Assembly (NCBI GenBank): GCA_949130485.1
Contig: OX422183.1
Coordinates: 5,298,636 to 5,362,635 of the forward strand
From: Agelas oroides
Taxonomy: Eukaryota > Porifera > Demospongiae > Agelasida > Agelasidae
DNA: 64,000 nucleotides
Reading direction: 5' to 3'
The position numbers and the translations under genes are program-made. This document shows positions 24,583 to 34,520 of this stretch, one piece after another (the first letter of the stretch is position 1; each line of letters opens with the position of its first letter). The notes beneath the pieces are model-generated. The model saw only the letters and a list, made by a program, of their open reading frames with translations, searched no databases and was not told the DNA's origin.

Positions 24583-26981
24583 TTAAGAGATTGAAATGGT
24601 TCGTGCTTGATTTCGACTGACATACTTCTGAATATCAAACAGAAACTTGTAAGTCAGTCTTTTGCCTTGCACCTTCTCCATAATCCCCTTACTATAGTAG
24701 TATCGGAGAGCTCTACTCAGTTTTTCATAAGTCATTCTTGGTTTATTTCTGTGTGTTCCCCAGAGATTGGCAACTGCCTCTGGGTTGACGATGCAAAATT
24801 CATAGCTGCTGCCTGTCCATTGGATTATACTGCCATGGTCTGGAGTGAGGAGGAGCTCCAGTAAGAACTCCCAGAGTTGGATGTTGGCCTTGTCTGTAAG
24901 AGGGAGGGAGGGAGGGAGGGAGGGAGGGAGGGAGGGAGGGAGGGAGGGAGGGAGGGAGGGAGGGAGGGAGGGGAGGGAGGGAGGGAGGGAGGGGAGGGAG
25001 GGAGGGAGGGGAGGGAGGGAGGGAGGGGAGGGAGGGAGGGAGGGGAGGGAGGGAGGGGAGGGAGGGGAGGGAGGGAGGGGAGGGAGGGAGAAAGGAGGAA
25101 GGGAGGGAGAGAGAAAGGAGGAAGGGAGGGAGAGAGAAAGGAGGAAGGGAGGGAGGGAAGGAGGGAGAGAAGGAGGGAGAGAAGGAGGGAGAAAAGGAGG
25201 GAGAAAGGGAGGGAGAAAGGGAGAGAGAAAAGAGAGGGAGAGAAAGAGAGAGGGGCAGGAAGACACAGTAAATATTTGCTTCTGTATGCAAAAAATCTAC
25301 AGCAATATCATGCAGAGAGTAAGCTAGTGTAGTGCCTCACTCGCTGTAGTTGGAGTAAGAGCAGTTGCTCCTTCTGCCTCATCCACTTCACTAGAAGCTG
25401 TCTCTGTGTCTGATCCACTGGTTGTACCTGTTCTCTGTTCCCTCTGTTCACACCTCTCTTCTCTTTGCAGCAAGCTTTCTACCTTGGGTGTGCTGTGAGA
25501 GCTCTGTTCACACCTCTCTTCTCTTTGCAGCAAGCTTTCTACCTTGGGTGTGCCGTGAGAGCTATCTTTAGCTCGCCCTGTAGGCAAAGTTTTGAGGATG
25601 GCTGAACTGCCTTCACCTTGCTTTGTGTTCCGTGAACTGTCTTTTGACAAAGGTTGAAGAATGTTTGGAAGAGAATTTGATCGCTTCCTTCTTTTGAGTG
25701 GCGGTCGAGGCAATGTTGGTGAATCAGAGTTACTAGGAGGGGAAGGTCTCTTTTTAGCTTGTGTCTTACCACTTTCTAGTGCTGGAGAAGAGCTAGTGGT
25801 GGCTTGGATACTAGACACAGCACTAGGCTGCGCAGAGACGAGGGGCATGGCTGGAACACATCTGCCATCGGGAAGCAAGTATATCACCGGCTGTCCAGTG
25901 GGCGAGGAGAGAGAAGGTGTTTGTGGTACTGGAACAGCTGTAGGTGGGTTCATGACTAGCATAGGATGTGCAGCTGTAGCATGAGGAGGGCTTACTACCA
26001 TACAGTAGCTAAGTGGTTGCTGATTCAGAACCATACACGGGGGATAGAACTGTGGTACAACAGTTGTTGGGGACATCAGAACTTGGGGAGGAAGACGCAA
26101 GTCTTTGCTAGGTGCGAGAGGAGAGGTGGTTGTTTGTGGGCTTGGAATGAGCTGAAGCTGTGTCGGAGAGCTTACCAATGGTTTAAATCTACTTGCTACA
26201 TGCGAGTTTTCTGGGCTGCTTTGCTGAGAAGCTTCACTGGCCGAATGCTTCTTTGTTTGAGGTGTGGCGACTCTCTGGAATACTGAAGGTATTTCTCCTA
26301 CCTGGAAACTCTCAACATTAGCTTTAGAGCTTCTTTTTGCAGACATTAGCCCTACCTCTGCAGCAGGCTCACTTTTTCGGCTTGAGGTGTTCTTACTACT
26401 TTGCTGTTCATTGCTGCTGTTGCACACGCTGGACCAAGGGGTGACCAGCTGATCGATGGATTCAATTGTGCGTTCAGCTACGGTGAGTTGGTTTTGAAAC
26501 CGAATAAGGTAAGGTGGGATTGTGGACAAGACTTCCGGAGGAAGAGCAAGGCAATACTTGGGAGGTTGTGGAGCAATAAGCAACTGCCCATCCTGTTGTG
26601 GAAGCATTGTTGAAGCAGGTTGGTTATGTAGCTGTGATATCATCTGTAGGTGGGTGTTGAGATCGTAGCTGTTTGTCTGGGGCTTCACAGAAGCTAATCT
26701 AGTGGTGGGTGAAGAAGCCAGCTGATTGCCTGCAACCACAATGTTACTATTGCCTTGAACAACTTGCAACGGCTGGCCTAGTGGATTCAAGGCAGTAAAC
26801 ACACTAATAGGGTAGATGGGAGGATGAACAGATTCCGAGGAAGTGGTCGTGATCTCACAACTTCCTTTGCTTGTCAGACTACTATTAGTGGGAGGAGGTG
26901 CTAGGGAGGGTTTGCTCCTCACCAGTGGAGGGATGGAAGGAAGGGGTTTGGTCATTGCATATGCATGTACCGAATTGATAC
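24583..26981 (-). CDS. ETS-domain transcription factor (3' two coding exons)
   Basis: Sequence-specific DNA-binding factor of the ETS family (GGAA/T sites). Two exons are clear: 25341-26981 and 24583-24893, joined by a 447-bp GT-AG intron with matching phase and ending in TAA. The large exon encodes about 540 Ser/Thr/Pro/Gln-rich residues without a PNT domain. It carries basic stretches (PPLKRRKRS) and an in-frame duplicated 20-residue unit (TPKVESLLQREERCEQ). The last exon encodes a complete winged-helix ETS domain: IQLWEFLLELL, LWGTHRNKPRMTYEKLSRAL with RYYY (recognition helix with both DNA-contacting arginines), and GKRLTYKF, followed by a short tail. LSRALRYYY and the GKRxxYKF strand resemble the ETS/GABPA/ERG/ELK group more than SPI or ETV6, but I cannot assign an orthologue. 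The first ATG is at 26955, yet the frame is open back to the acceptor, so translation probably starts in an upstream exon. Confidence 0.9.
24901..25255 (-). repeat. CCCT microsatellite forming the ETS last-intron pyrimidine tract
   Basis: On the sense (minus) strand about 350 nt of almost pure pyrimidine (CCCT, CTTTCTCC, CTCCTTC) run directly into the CTTACAG acceptor at 24894. Open frames in both orientations across this tract are artefacts. Confidence 0.95.
25443..25562 (-). repeat. Tandem 60-bp in-frame duplication in ETS coding exon
   Basis: Two adjacent 60-bp units, 25443-25502 and 25503-25562, are nearly identical (about two differences) and together encode two 20-residue repeats (SSHGTPKVESLLQREE.., SSHSTPKVESLLQREE..). 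Near identity at the DNA level points to a recent duplication. Confidence 0.95.
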
Positions 26982-29010
26982 CTAAAAGAAAACAAAAATA
27001 TCATTACTGACAGTAATTTACGACAGGCCTTGTGACAAGTGGTTTTGGTCTCCCATAATTAGAGTTAAAAGATTCCCAGGCCTTGCTTGGCTCCAATTTT
27101 TGTATACTGCTAGCGATCAAAAACTGGAGCCAGGCCTGTGAACAAGACTAGAAAGGATTCTTCACAACTTTTGATATAATCATGGGAAGTTGCTCAAATT
27201 TTTGGGTTTTGTCCTCTATGGAGATGACAGTGGCTTAATGGGGCTCAGGAAAGCATCATTCCAGAATAGTTTCTTACTACATATAAGGTACTACCCCTTC
27301 ATAGACCAGAGGTAGGACATAATTTGCATGTGGTTAGACTCAATGTAGTAAGTAATTGCATGGTGTAACGATAACTCTCCCAAATCTAAGGTACTACACA
27401 CATCAAAGAAACTTGCAATGCATTACTTAAAACACACGTCAACATTAAATATGGTGCTTATTTAGACTATTTCCACTTTTGTCCAGATGACGACTGTCAA
27501 AATATCAGCAAAAAGTATTCCAATTTCAAGTTGGTAACAGACAATCTCCTTCCTATTTATGCAGGAAACTGTTTTATTGGTGCTTTTGACACTTATTCCA
27601 CTTTCACCATTGTGACGACTGAAGCATTTCAGTTGAAGCTTTACCAGAAAGTTTACCGATTTTTCACGTGGTCAAGAATTTAGTAATTGGTAATGAACGA
27701 ACGTGATTCATCTACTTCAAACGAAGACTGCTGACACAGCACATACGAGAAAGTTTGCAAGCGTGACCAGGCCCTTTTCCCGTTTTTTTTTGGGGCGGGG
27801 CCTGGGGACAAGGCTAGTTTATATTGTCCCTTGGAGTCAGCTTGGATTTTCAAAGAGCTTGGTTTCTTCATTATTAGCAATTCTAGAAGAATGACCTTTT
27901 TTAAGAAAAAACAGCTCCAGCTCATAGTTTGCCCCCTTTCATGATTGTTGTAGGACATATTTGCATGTGGACATTCATAAATTCTTTTATTAAGCACAAA
28001 CTCTTGGTATTGTCAAGTTCAAAGTCTATACACCAAAATAAAGCACTTGGTGAGCACTGTTGAGTGTGACCACTTTCCCACTGTAGAAGTTACACCCATG
28101 CACTTTTAAATCAGGGCCTGAAAAATTAATTAATTTTAAAATTAATGTTTCTATACCGAACAAAACTCCGAACTTGAGTTTCATGAATATCCAGCTAGTC
28201 TGGTAAGGTCAGACTCGAGTGTGAAGCACGAGGGTGTGGTAGCCAAGCAAATATTGCGTTTTGTACGGTAAGAATACAATTATCACATAAGTTTTTGATT
28301 TCAGGCTTCGGGTCATTGTAGCCCAGTTTCTACCTCTGCCAAGTTCTGACTGCTTCTCAAACACTTTCGGAATTTTTGCTACAACGCAACGTTTGACAAA
28401 TTCTTGCGAATAACGAAGTCTGCTGTTTTCACTGGATATGTCAGTATGTTGTAATTGTGTGTTCTGCAATCTGATTGGACTGCAAAATTTCTGCAGCGGG
28501 TACAAAACGCAATATAGTATGCTTGTTCAATGTAGTTTGGCTAATGTGTAGCCTGGTGAAGCCAGACCCAAGCCTATATTGCAAAGATTTGCTGTTACCA
28601 ACTTGAAATTGGTTTCCATTTGTGCAGAAACCAGCTAAGAAGCCACTGAAAAAATAGCCATATTATGTTATGCTTGCAATGTGCATCTGCTTGACACTTG
28701 TACCACGTCCAACTATGCCACCACAATGGCTATTCCTCATAGTTCAGTGGGTGACAGTAATGGCCTTCCTAGGATTCTATTTGGCAGACAGCATATCTTC
28801 AATTATACCTCCCCATAACCTGATTGTACAAATTAACTATGGGCTACCAGAAACCTGAGAACCCCATAAGGTAAGGTATACACAATGACATCCACGCACT
28901 TCCAGAAAACCACAAGACAACAGTATGGCTCTGAACACGCTTGGGCTGCTGACATAAACGCAGACAAAGGCATCTGCTCGCTAACCAAATTAAAGCACTT
29001 CGTCCTTTAC

Positions 29011-29346
29011 CTGTTACACAGCCCAGACGGTTTGGCTTCTTTCTAGGCCACACAATGGCTGCATTCAAAAGCCCTAACGCCAACAACCCCTTTCCCTGGA
29101 GTGGTGAATCTCTGGCAAAGACTAGATTCCACAGCTGCCTCAATCCACTCCTGCCATATGTCACAAGATTGCCATAGAGAAGGTGCTCTCCGTAAATAAC
29201 TGTCAGGGCATCCCTCCGGACGTAGATCTCTCCCGATTTGTTCTGCTGGTAGATGATGTCTCCTAGCTTTCTGAAGCTCTGTTTTTCTTCAAAGAGAAGA
29301 AAGGCTTGAACTTTCAAACCCTCTGAGGGTTTTTCCAGACCCTTTC
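29011..29346 (-). CDS. Putative upstream coding exon of the ETS gene
   Basis: A 336-bp open stretch between a good acceptor (CTGTTATTTAG|GAAAGG) and a good donor (ACAG|GTAAAGG). It ends in phase 1 and the ETS large exon (26981) begins needing exactly that phase, so the two join in frame across a roughly 2-kb intron. The 112 encoded residues look like a folded domain: FLLFEEKQSFRKLGDIIYQQ, then SGEIYVRRDALTVIYGEHLL, then GRSGLRQLWNLVFARDSPLQ, then LLALGLLNAAIVWPRKKP. I do not recognise the family. The LRQLWNLVF..L segment is faintly like a BEN-domain helix, which is only a guess. It could instead belong to a separate gene. Confidence 0.5.
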
Positions 29347-29528
29347 CTAAATAACAGGACAAGAAAGAAATATTACACAGTTTGTCAAACAAAGAGAATA
29401 TCACTTAGAAATATACAACTTGTTACACTAGTTTCCGTACAACTCTGGAGAATATTGCATGAGTGCGGGGATGCAGTTTCACGAGTTCTTAAGGACAGGT
29501 GAAAATACATCCCTGCACAAGTACAATA

Positions 29529-29841
29529 CCATAGAAACTCGATTATCCAGATCTGCTGGGACCGAGCAGCCCAATCCAGATAGCAAAATAATCGATCATC
29601 AATGCACCTTGCTGTAACTTTTGCGTAGATCTCTGCCTTAGTGTCAAGATCGAACACAACTCATCGTCTCTTTGCCTTTGGAGGCCCAGTGGCAGGCCTG
29701 TCTTGCCGTTTGGAAAGCATGACAACACATGCAGCAAGAGCATCTCGTTTGCGCTCAATTTTCACGCACAGTACGCTTAATTGTTAACTGTAAGATCATG
29801 TGACAATCGGAACTGAAATCCGGATAATTGAGTTTCCACTG
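29529..29841. mobile_element. Pogo/Tigger-like MITE upstream of the putative ETS exon
   Basis: The right end GGATAATTGAGTTTCCACTG and the left end CCATAGAAACTCGATTATCC are reverse complements with a few changes, and TA flanks both sides. 313 bp, no transposase. The GATTATCCGGAT-type ends are characteristic of pogo/Tigger elements. Confidence 0.75.
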
Positions 29842-30394
29842 TATTACTGTCCTGTATTGCGTGGAAGCTAGTATAATAAGAGGTTTGTTCTATACTTGTG
29901 ACAGTCCCGTGTAGTAATCAAAGATTATTCTGTCGCATATTTTGATCGCATCGCCGTGTTCAAAGCGCCGTATCGCTGAACTTCCATTAAGGGTGGGGCT
30001 CATACGTGCTTTGTAAACTTATTAGATATTCACGCTTCAACAAAGCACATATGAGCTCCGTCCTTAACGGAAGTTCAGCGGTATGGCGCTTCAAACGTGG
30101 CGATGCAATGGAAATACGCAACGGATTAATCTTTGATTTCTACACGGGACTGCCACACTTACTACTTACTATTATAAACATTGACATAACATTCAAATAA
30201 CAAACCATGGAGGAATTCTAACATGTCTTGACAACGATGAGCAGTGTTTACAGCACACAATGTATAGTAGCCTTTTTTCAGCACACTATTTTAAAACTAC
30301 CCGTGCAATATTGGAGAGCACTGCGCTGCAAGTAGCTCTATAAAACTTTTACACTATGCACACCGGGATAGAATATAAGCCGGTAAACAATACT

Positions 30395-30707
30395 TAGTCT
30401 CGTCCCCAGACCCCACCCTCTCACGAGGAGAAACAGTCTGGTGAACCAAGTCAAATTTCTTGGGCTAGTGTGCACTTTGTGACAGTGTCACCTAGCAACG
30501 TTCAAACATCTTATGCCAAACCCGCTCAAAAAAGGTACGGGTACTTGAGTAGAGCTAATAAAATTTTTACGGTTGTGCTATGTAATAATTACCGATCTTG
30601 CAATCTCATTGGTCCTCACCACTTTTAGGGAATAAGCCCAAGAAATTTGACTTTGTTCACCAGACTGTTTCTCACCGGGAGGCACGCATGGGCTGGGCAC
30701 GAGACTA
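30395..30707. mobile_element. Foldback MITE, TAGTCTCGTCCCCAGACC type
   Basis: Arms of about 85 bp: TAGTCTCGTCCCCAGACC..CAAGTCAAATTTCTTGGGCT at the left, AGCCCAAGAAATTTGACTTT..CACGAGACTA at the right. The flanks AACAATACT (30386-30394) and CACAATACT (30708-30716) agree at eight of nine positions, fitting the 9-bp duplications of related copies. Confidence 0.8.
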
Positions 30708-30802
30708 CACAATACTGGGTTTTGCAATACTCTGGTCAGGTGACCTCTATGAACAGGGAAGTTCCCTTTCACATTTCACTGCTTTACCCAGTCAATGATA
30801 CT

Positions 30803-31190
30803 GTATAGCGGAAAATTTTCACTGGTGCAAAATTTCGCGGAAATGCCTCCAGACCCTGCAGAAGAAAATTTCACGGTTTTTATTTTTGTGGAACGCGAGC
30901 CGTTCAAGCCACATTGCCCTACCAAATGACTGCCACACCTCTTCCTTAATACGTGCAAAACTGGCACCTCCCAACTTAGTCACAGTCAAAATTGATGTCG
31001 AGTCAAGTCGCTACAAATGACAGTCTTCCTTTCTTGTAGAGGCAATGGTCAGAGACTACCAAGTTTATAAGGACATTTTTCAAAATTTCCTGCCTAGTTA
31101 ATTTTTTCATGGTTTTTATTTTCATGGTTGCCGATCAAGCCGCGAAAATCACAAAAATTTGCACCCAGCGAAAACTTCCTGCTATATGGT
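30803..31190. mobile_element. Degenerate CCGTATAGCGGGAAATTTTC-family MITE
   Basis: Begins CTGTATAGCGGAAAATTTTC and ends GAAAACTTCCTGCTATATGG with scattered substitutions. The interior has TTTCGCGG/TTTTCATGG motifs. An older copy than 14501-14868. Confidence 0.65.
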
Positions 31191-31228
31191 AGGTTAAACA
31201 TTCTAGTTGCCACTATTGTTCTGTGACC

Positions 31229-31730
31229 ATGAAGCTTTCTTACTCATCTCTGACTGTGATCAGTCTCGTGCTAAGGTGCTTGGCAAGCTTTCTTACTCTG
31301 TGATCAATCTCGTGCTAAGGTGCTTGGCAAGCTTTCTTACTCTTCTCTGACCGATCAGCCTCGTGCTAAGGTGCTTGGCAAGCTTTCTTACTCTTCTCTG
31401 ACTGATCAGTCTCGTGCTAAGGTGCTTGGCAAGCTTTCTTACTCTGTGATCAGTCTCGTGCTAATGTGCTTGGCAAGCTTTCTTACTCATCTCTGACTGA
31501 TCAGTCTCATGCTAAGGTGCTTGGCAAGCGTTCTTACTCTGTGATCAGTCTCATGCTAAGGTGCTTGGCAAGCTTTCTTACTCTTCTCTAACTGATCAGT
31601 CTCATGCTAAGGTGCTTGGCAAGCTTTCTTACTCTTCTCTAACTGATCAGTCTCATGCTAAGGTGCTTGGCAAGCTTTCTTACTCTTCTCTGACTGATCA
31701 GCCTCGTGCTAAGGTGCTTGGCAAAAAATC
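31229..31730 (+). repeat. About 51-bp minisatellite
   Basis: About ten units of AAGCTTTCTTACTCTTCTCT followed by GACTGATCAGTCTCGTGCTA and AGGTGCTTGGC, with some shortened to about 44 bp. About 150 bp beyond the array the CTTTCTTACTCTTCTCTG segment recurs once at about 31880, directly before a copy of the GACTGGAGCATTCAGTC hairpin motif, which suggests the array arose from the end of that element. Confidence 0.9.
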
Positions 31731-33132
31731 GAAATAGAGACACTATTGTCGTTGCTCATGTGCACTAATCTCATAGCCTCGCTCTCCTCAAAAATGGGGA
31801 GGAGAGAGCCTGGTAACATTCGCAAGAAAAGCTGTTGACTTTTGGCACTTGGCTCTGGCGGTACCAATCAGATTCATGAAGCTTTCTTACTCTTCTCTGC
31901 GATGACTGGAGCATTCAGTCGAAACGTTGGTAAGTTATTTTCTGAGCTCAAGTTGGTAACAGATAACCTTCCTCTTCATTTATGAAAGTATCTTTACATA
32001 GCTTACAGGCTGTTTCTTACCACATCTCATAAGCAGACCAGCTGTCATATCCATTCCAAATTGTATTCCCACCCACACAGCAAACGTTAGAAATCCAGCT
32101 ATTGATTTGTAACAATGAACTGTTCTATGACATGCTGACTTCACAGACCCTAATCTGCAGGTGTTACTGTGGTTTTAAAACTTTAACTCTTTAACAACCG
32201 TAGGCTATTTACTGGAAGTGTTTATTAGGCTATGGATACCTTCCATGGTCCGTATTTTCACTTCTGCTTGGAGCTAACACCGGAAACTTGACTCAAAGCT
32301 TTACTGACATGTTCTCTGTAGGTTCATGACCTTGGACACACCCACTCATTAGCGAGCGTTCAATAGTCAGGGCTCTCCAACCAGAGAACGCTCCTCCGGA
32401 CTAAAAGCTGCCTGAAATGCCAGAAATGGAGTCCCTACAAGGTGAAAGGAGCGTTTTCTACACCCGTTTGTGCAAGAAAGCAGACAAATGGCCCATCCAG
32501 CATTGACCAAGGCTTTTCTACAGGCAGCTACAACCGCCGCCATGCACTGTCAGCCAGAGCGGTGCACCCACCTCCCCCTGTCCCACCCTTTCTGCTAGCG
32601 CAGAACCTATCTTCAAAACGGATTGCGCCAACTGATAACATGCGGCCAAAATCTGATGACGCCATATGGCGTCATCGGTTGTTAAAGGGTTAAGGTAACA
32701 GGCTAAGAAGACTGGAAGCTTTAATTGTACACAAACATATGTAAATACATTGAGGACCAAACGAAGTGTCCGCAATATTGTAAATGGCCACTTTTCAGGG
32801 GTGTCCGTACGGCGGGGTTCCACTGTACTACCTATGTGAGGATTCTAAACACTCTGCTAGATGGTTTACCCGAGGCACAGGCACCCTGGGTATAAACAAT
32901 CTAGTAGAATATATGGTTTTATTATATACCTCGTATACGCGCCAATAGTATCTCCCATAGAGCAACATGACTAATATTTTCCCATATCTGATGGTCCGTA
33001 TTCGATAGCCCACGGGGCATATGCTGCGTAGCAACTGCGGCGTGTGCTTTAATTGGAATGCACTCGTAGCTGCTGCTGAAACAACGAATAAGCTTTCATT
33101 ACGGATGAAGACGGCATTATTTACTAACTTAC

Positions 33133-33229
33133 GGTACTTTCTTCCACTGGTAGAGGGATCGGTACGCATGCTGGTGCTGTCCAAAGCTAGAAACAGGCCA
33201 GCAGCCTGAAGCTCATTAAATATGCACAT
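33133..33229 (-). CDS. Possible first coding exon of the ETS gene
   Basis: ATG at 33229 opens 32 codons (starting MCIFNELQAAG, ending STSGRKY) up to a strong donor AGTACC|GTAAGT. It ends in phase 1, which is what the 29346 acceptor requires. If correct, the whole gene would encode 794 residues. Only phase and donor strength support this; there is no homology evidence, and the phase could match by chance one time in three. Confidence 0.25.
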
Positions 33230-33249
33230 TTATCATACCTGTATGTCTA

Positions 33250-33590
33250 ACTCACGCAAATGCATGTGACTCAATGGGAAAGCCTTGCAGCTGCATGCAG
33301 TTTTAAAAAAGCTGCATTTCGCATTTTTTACTGCAAGTCACGCGAGAATCCGTATCAGTACTGCAGATCACGTGAAAACCCGCACCAGTACTACAAGTCA
33401 CACGAGAATCCATATCAGGTGCTGCAAGTCGCACACGCTGCAATTTTTCCGGTATAGCTTTGTACTAGGGTGATAATGATTTTATCAGACATCAATCATT
33501 TGTTGCCATCTGTACGTGCTGCACACTCGTAACAATACGTACAGACGGCAACAAATATTTTACGGTATAGCTTTGTACTGTGGTGAGACT
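33250..33590. repeat. Dispersed repeat, inverted copy at 47880-48180
   Basis: Contains AAGTCACACGAGAATCCATATC-like units in tandem, then TATAGCTTTGTACTAGGGTG and the hairpin TGTTGCCATCTGTACGT / ACGTACAGACGGCAACA. The same modules occur in reverse order and orientation at about 47880-48180. Probably a non-autonomous element. Confidence 0.6.
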
Positions 33591-34459
33591 CATATATTAT
33601 TACACTCTGGAATGAACTTATACTTCTTGGGACTGTAAACTAAAACTCAGTTTGGTGTAAACTACATTGTGCAAAGCTTGTGTAAACTATTATCTTATGG
33701 TTTGTGCATGAAAGGAGTACATGACTGCTTATGCTCCAAGTTGTCCAATGAAATGCTAACAAAATGATGTGATGTGGTATAAAAAAGTTTTGTTACAGGA
33801 GTGGAGATCGCTTTTGCGGGTTCTCCAGAGTAGTCTGCACTGTCACTGACCAGATCACTCAAACCCTTCATTACTCGAATGCACGACCGCGGTTTCGGCC
33901 TAATTGGGCCTTGTCAGGTGCATGCATGCAGAGTACAAAATGCATACATGCAGGACTATATATACGCTAGTACAACATGGCGTGTGACGTCAAGCGTATT
34001 CACGCAATACAGATGCTACATGCACAGTTTGGTGGCAGAGTTGATGGCGGTGGATATACTGCCTACTAACCCAGTCCTCCACCACAGCTACCACTGCTTG
34101 CAGTATCTCCACACCACTTGTACGGGGAAGGAGGCTATGTAGCTTATCTTCCACTTGATTGGTTACCCTCAGCTATGTCTCAGGTCAAATATCCAACAAG
34201 TATATTTGTGTTTATATCACATTACATCACTTTGTAAGCATTTCATTGGGTGAGTAGTTTACTGTCTCAATGTGGATACGCTGTGGATATATACTACCTA
34301 TACTGGAGTAAAAAACCACAATTAATGTACTCTGCTGTATACTGCCTATACGCAGAGTATACGCAGATGTACTCCGCTGGAGGGTTTATATAAGACACAA
34401 TACTTATAGCCCCTAGACACAGCAACATTTTGTATAAGTAGCCTTTGAAGAAGATAGCG

Positions 34460-34520
34460 CTGAATGCTCCAGCCGTCATCAGGGCGAAACCTTCGCCCTG
34501 ATGACGGCTGGAGCATTCAG
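34460..34520. repeat. 61-bp palindrome of the CTGATGA..GAAAC motif
   Basis: CTGAATGCTCCAGCCGTCAT..CGCCCTGATGACGGCTGGAG+CATTCAG forms a perfect hairpin with a three-base loop. The right half continues CGAAACGTCGGCAAG and a TTGGTAACAGATAACCTTC tail seen at 31970 and 55830. A head-to-head copy of the same dispersed element. Confidence 0.85.

Noticed and set aside
24845..25332. Gly/Arg/Glu-rich plus-strand frames and the Pro/Ser-rich start of the minus-strand ETS frame
   Set aside because: Microsatellite translation; the ETS exon begins at 24893 after a CTTACAG acceptor.
32828..33126. Remainder of the minus-strand frame below the 33133 donor
   Set aside because: Composition is not protein-like after the GTAAGT; if the exon is real it stops there.
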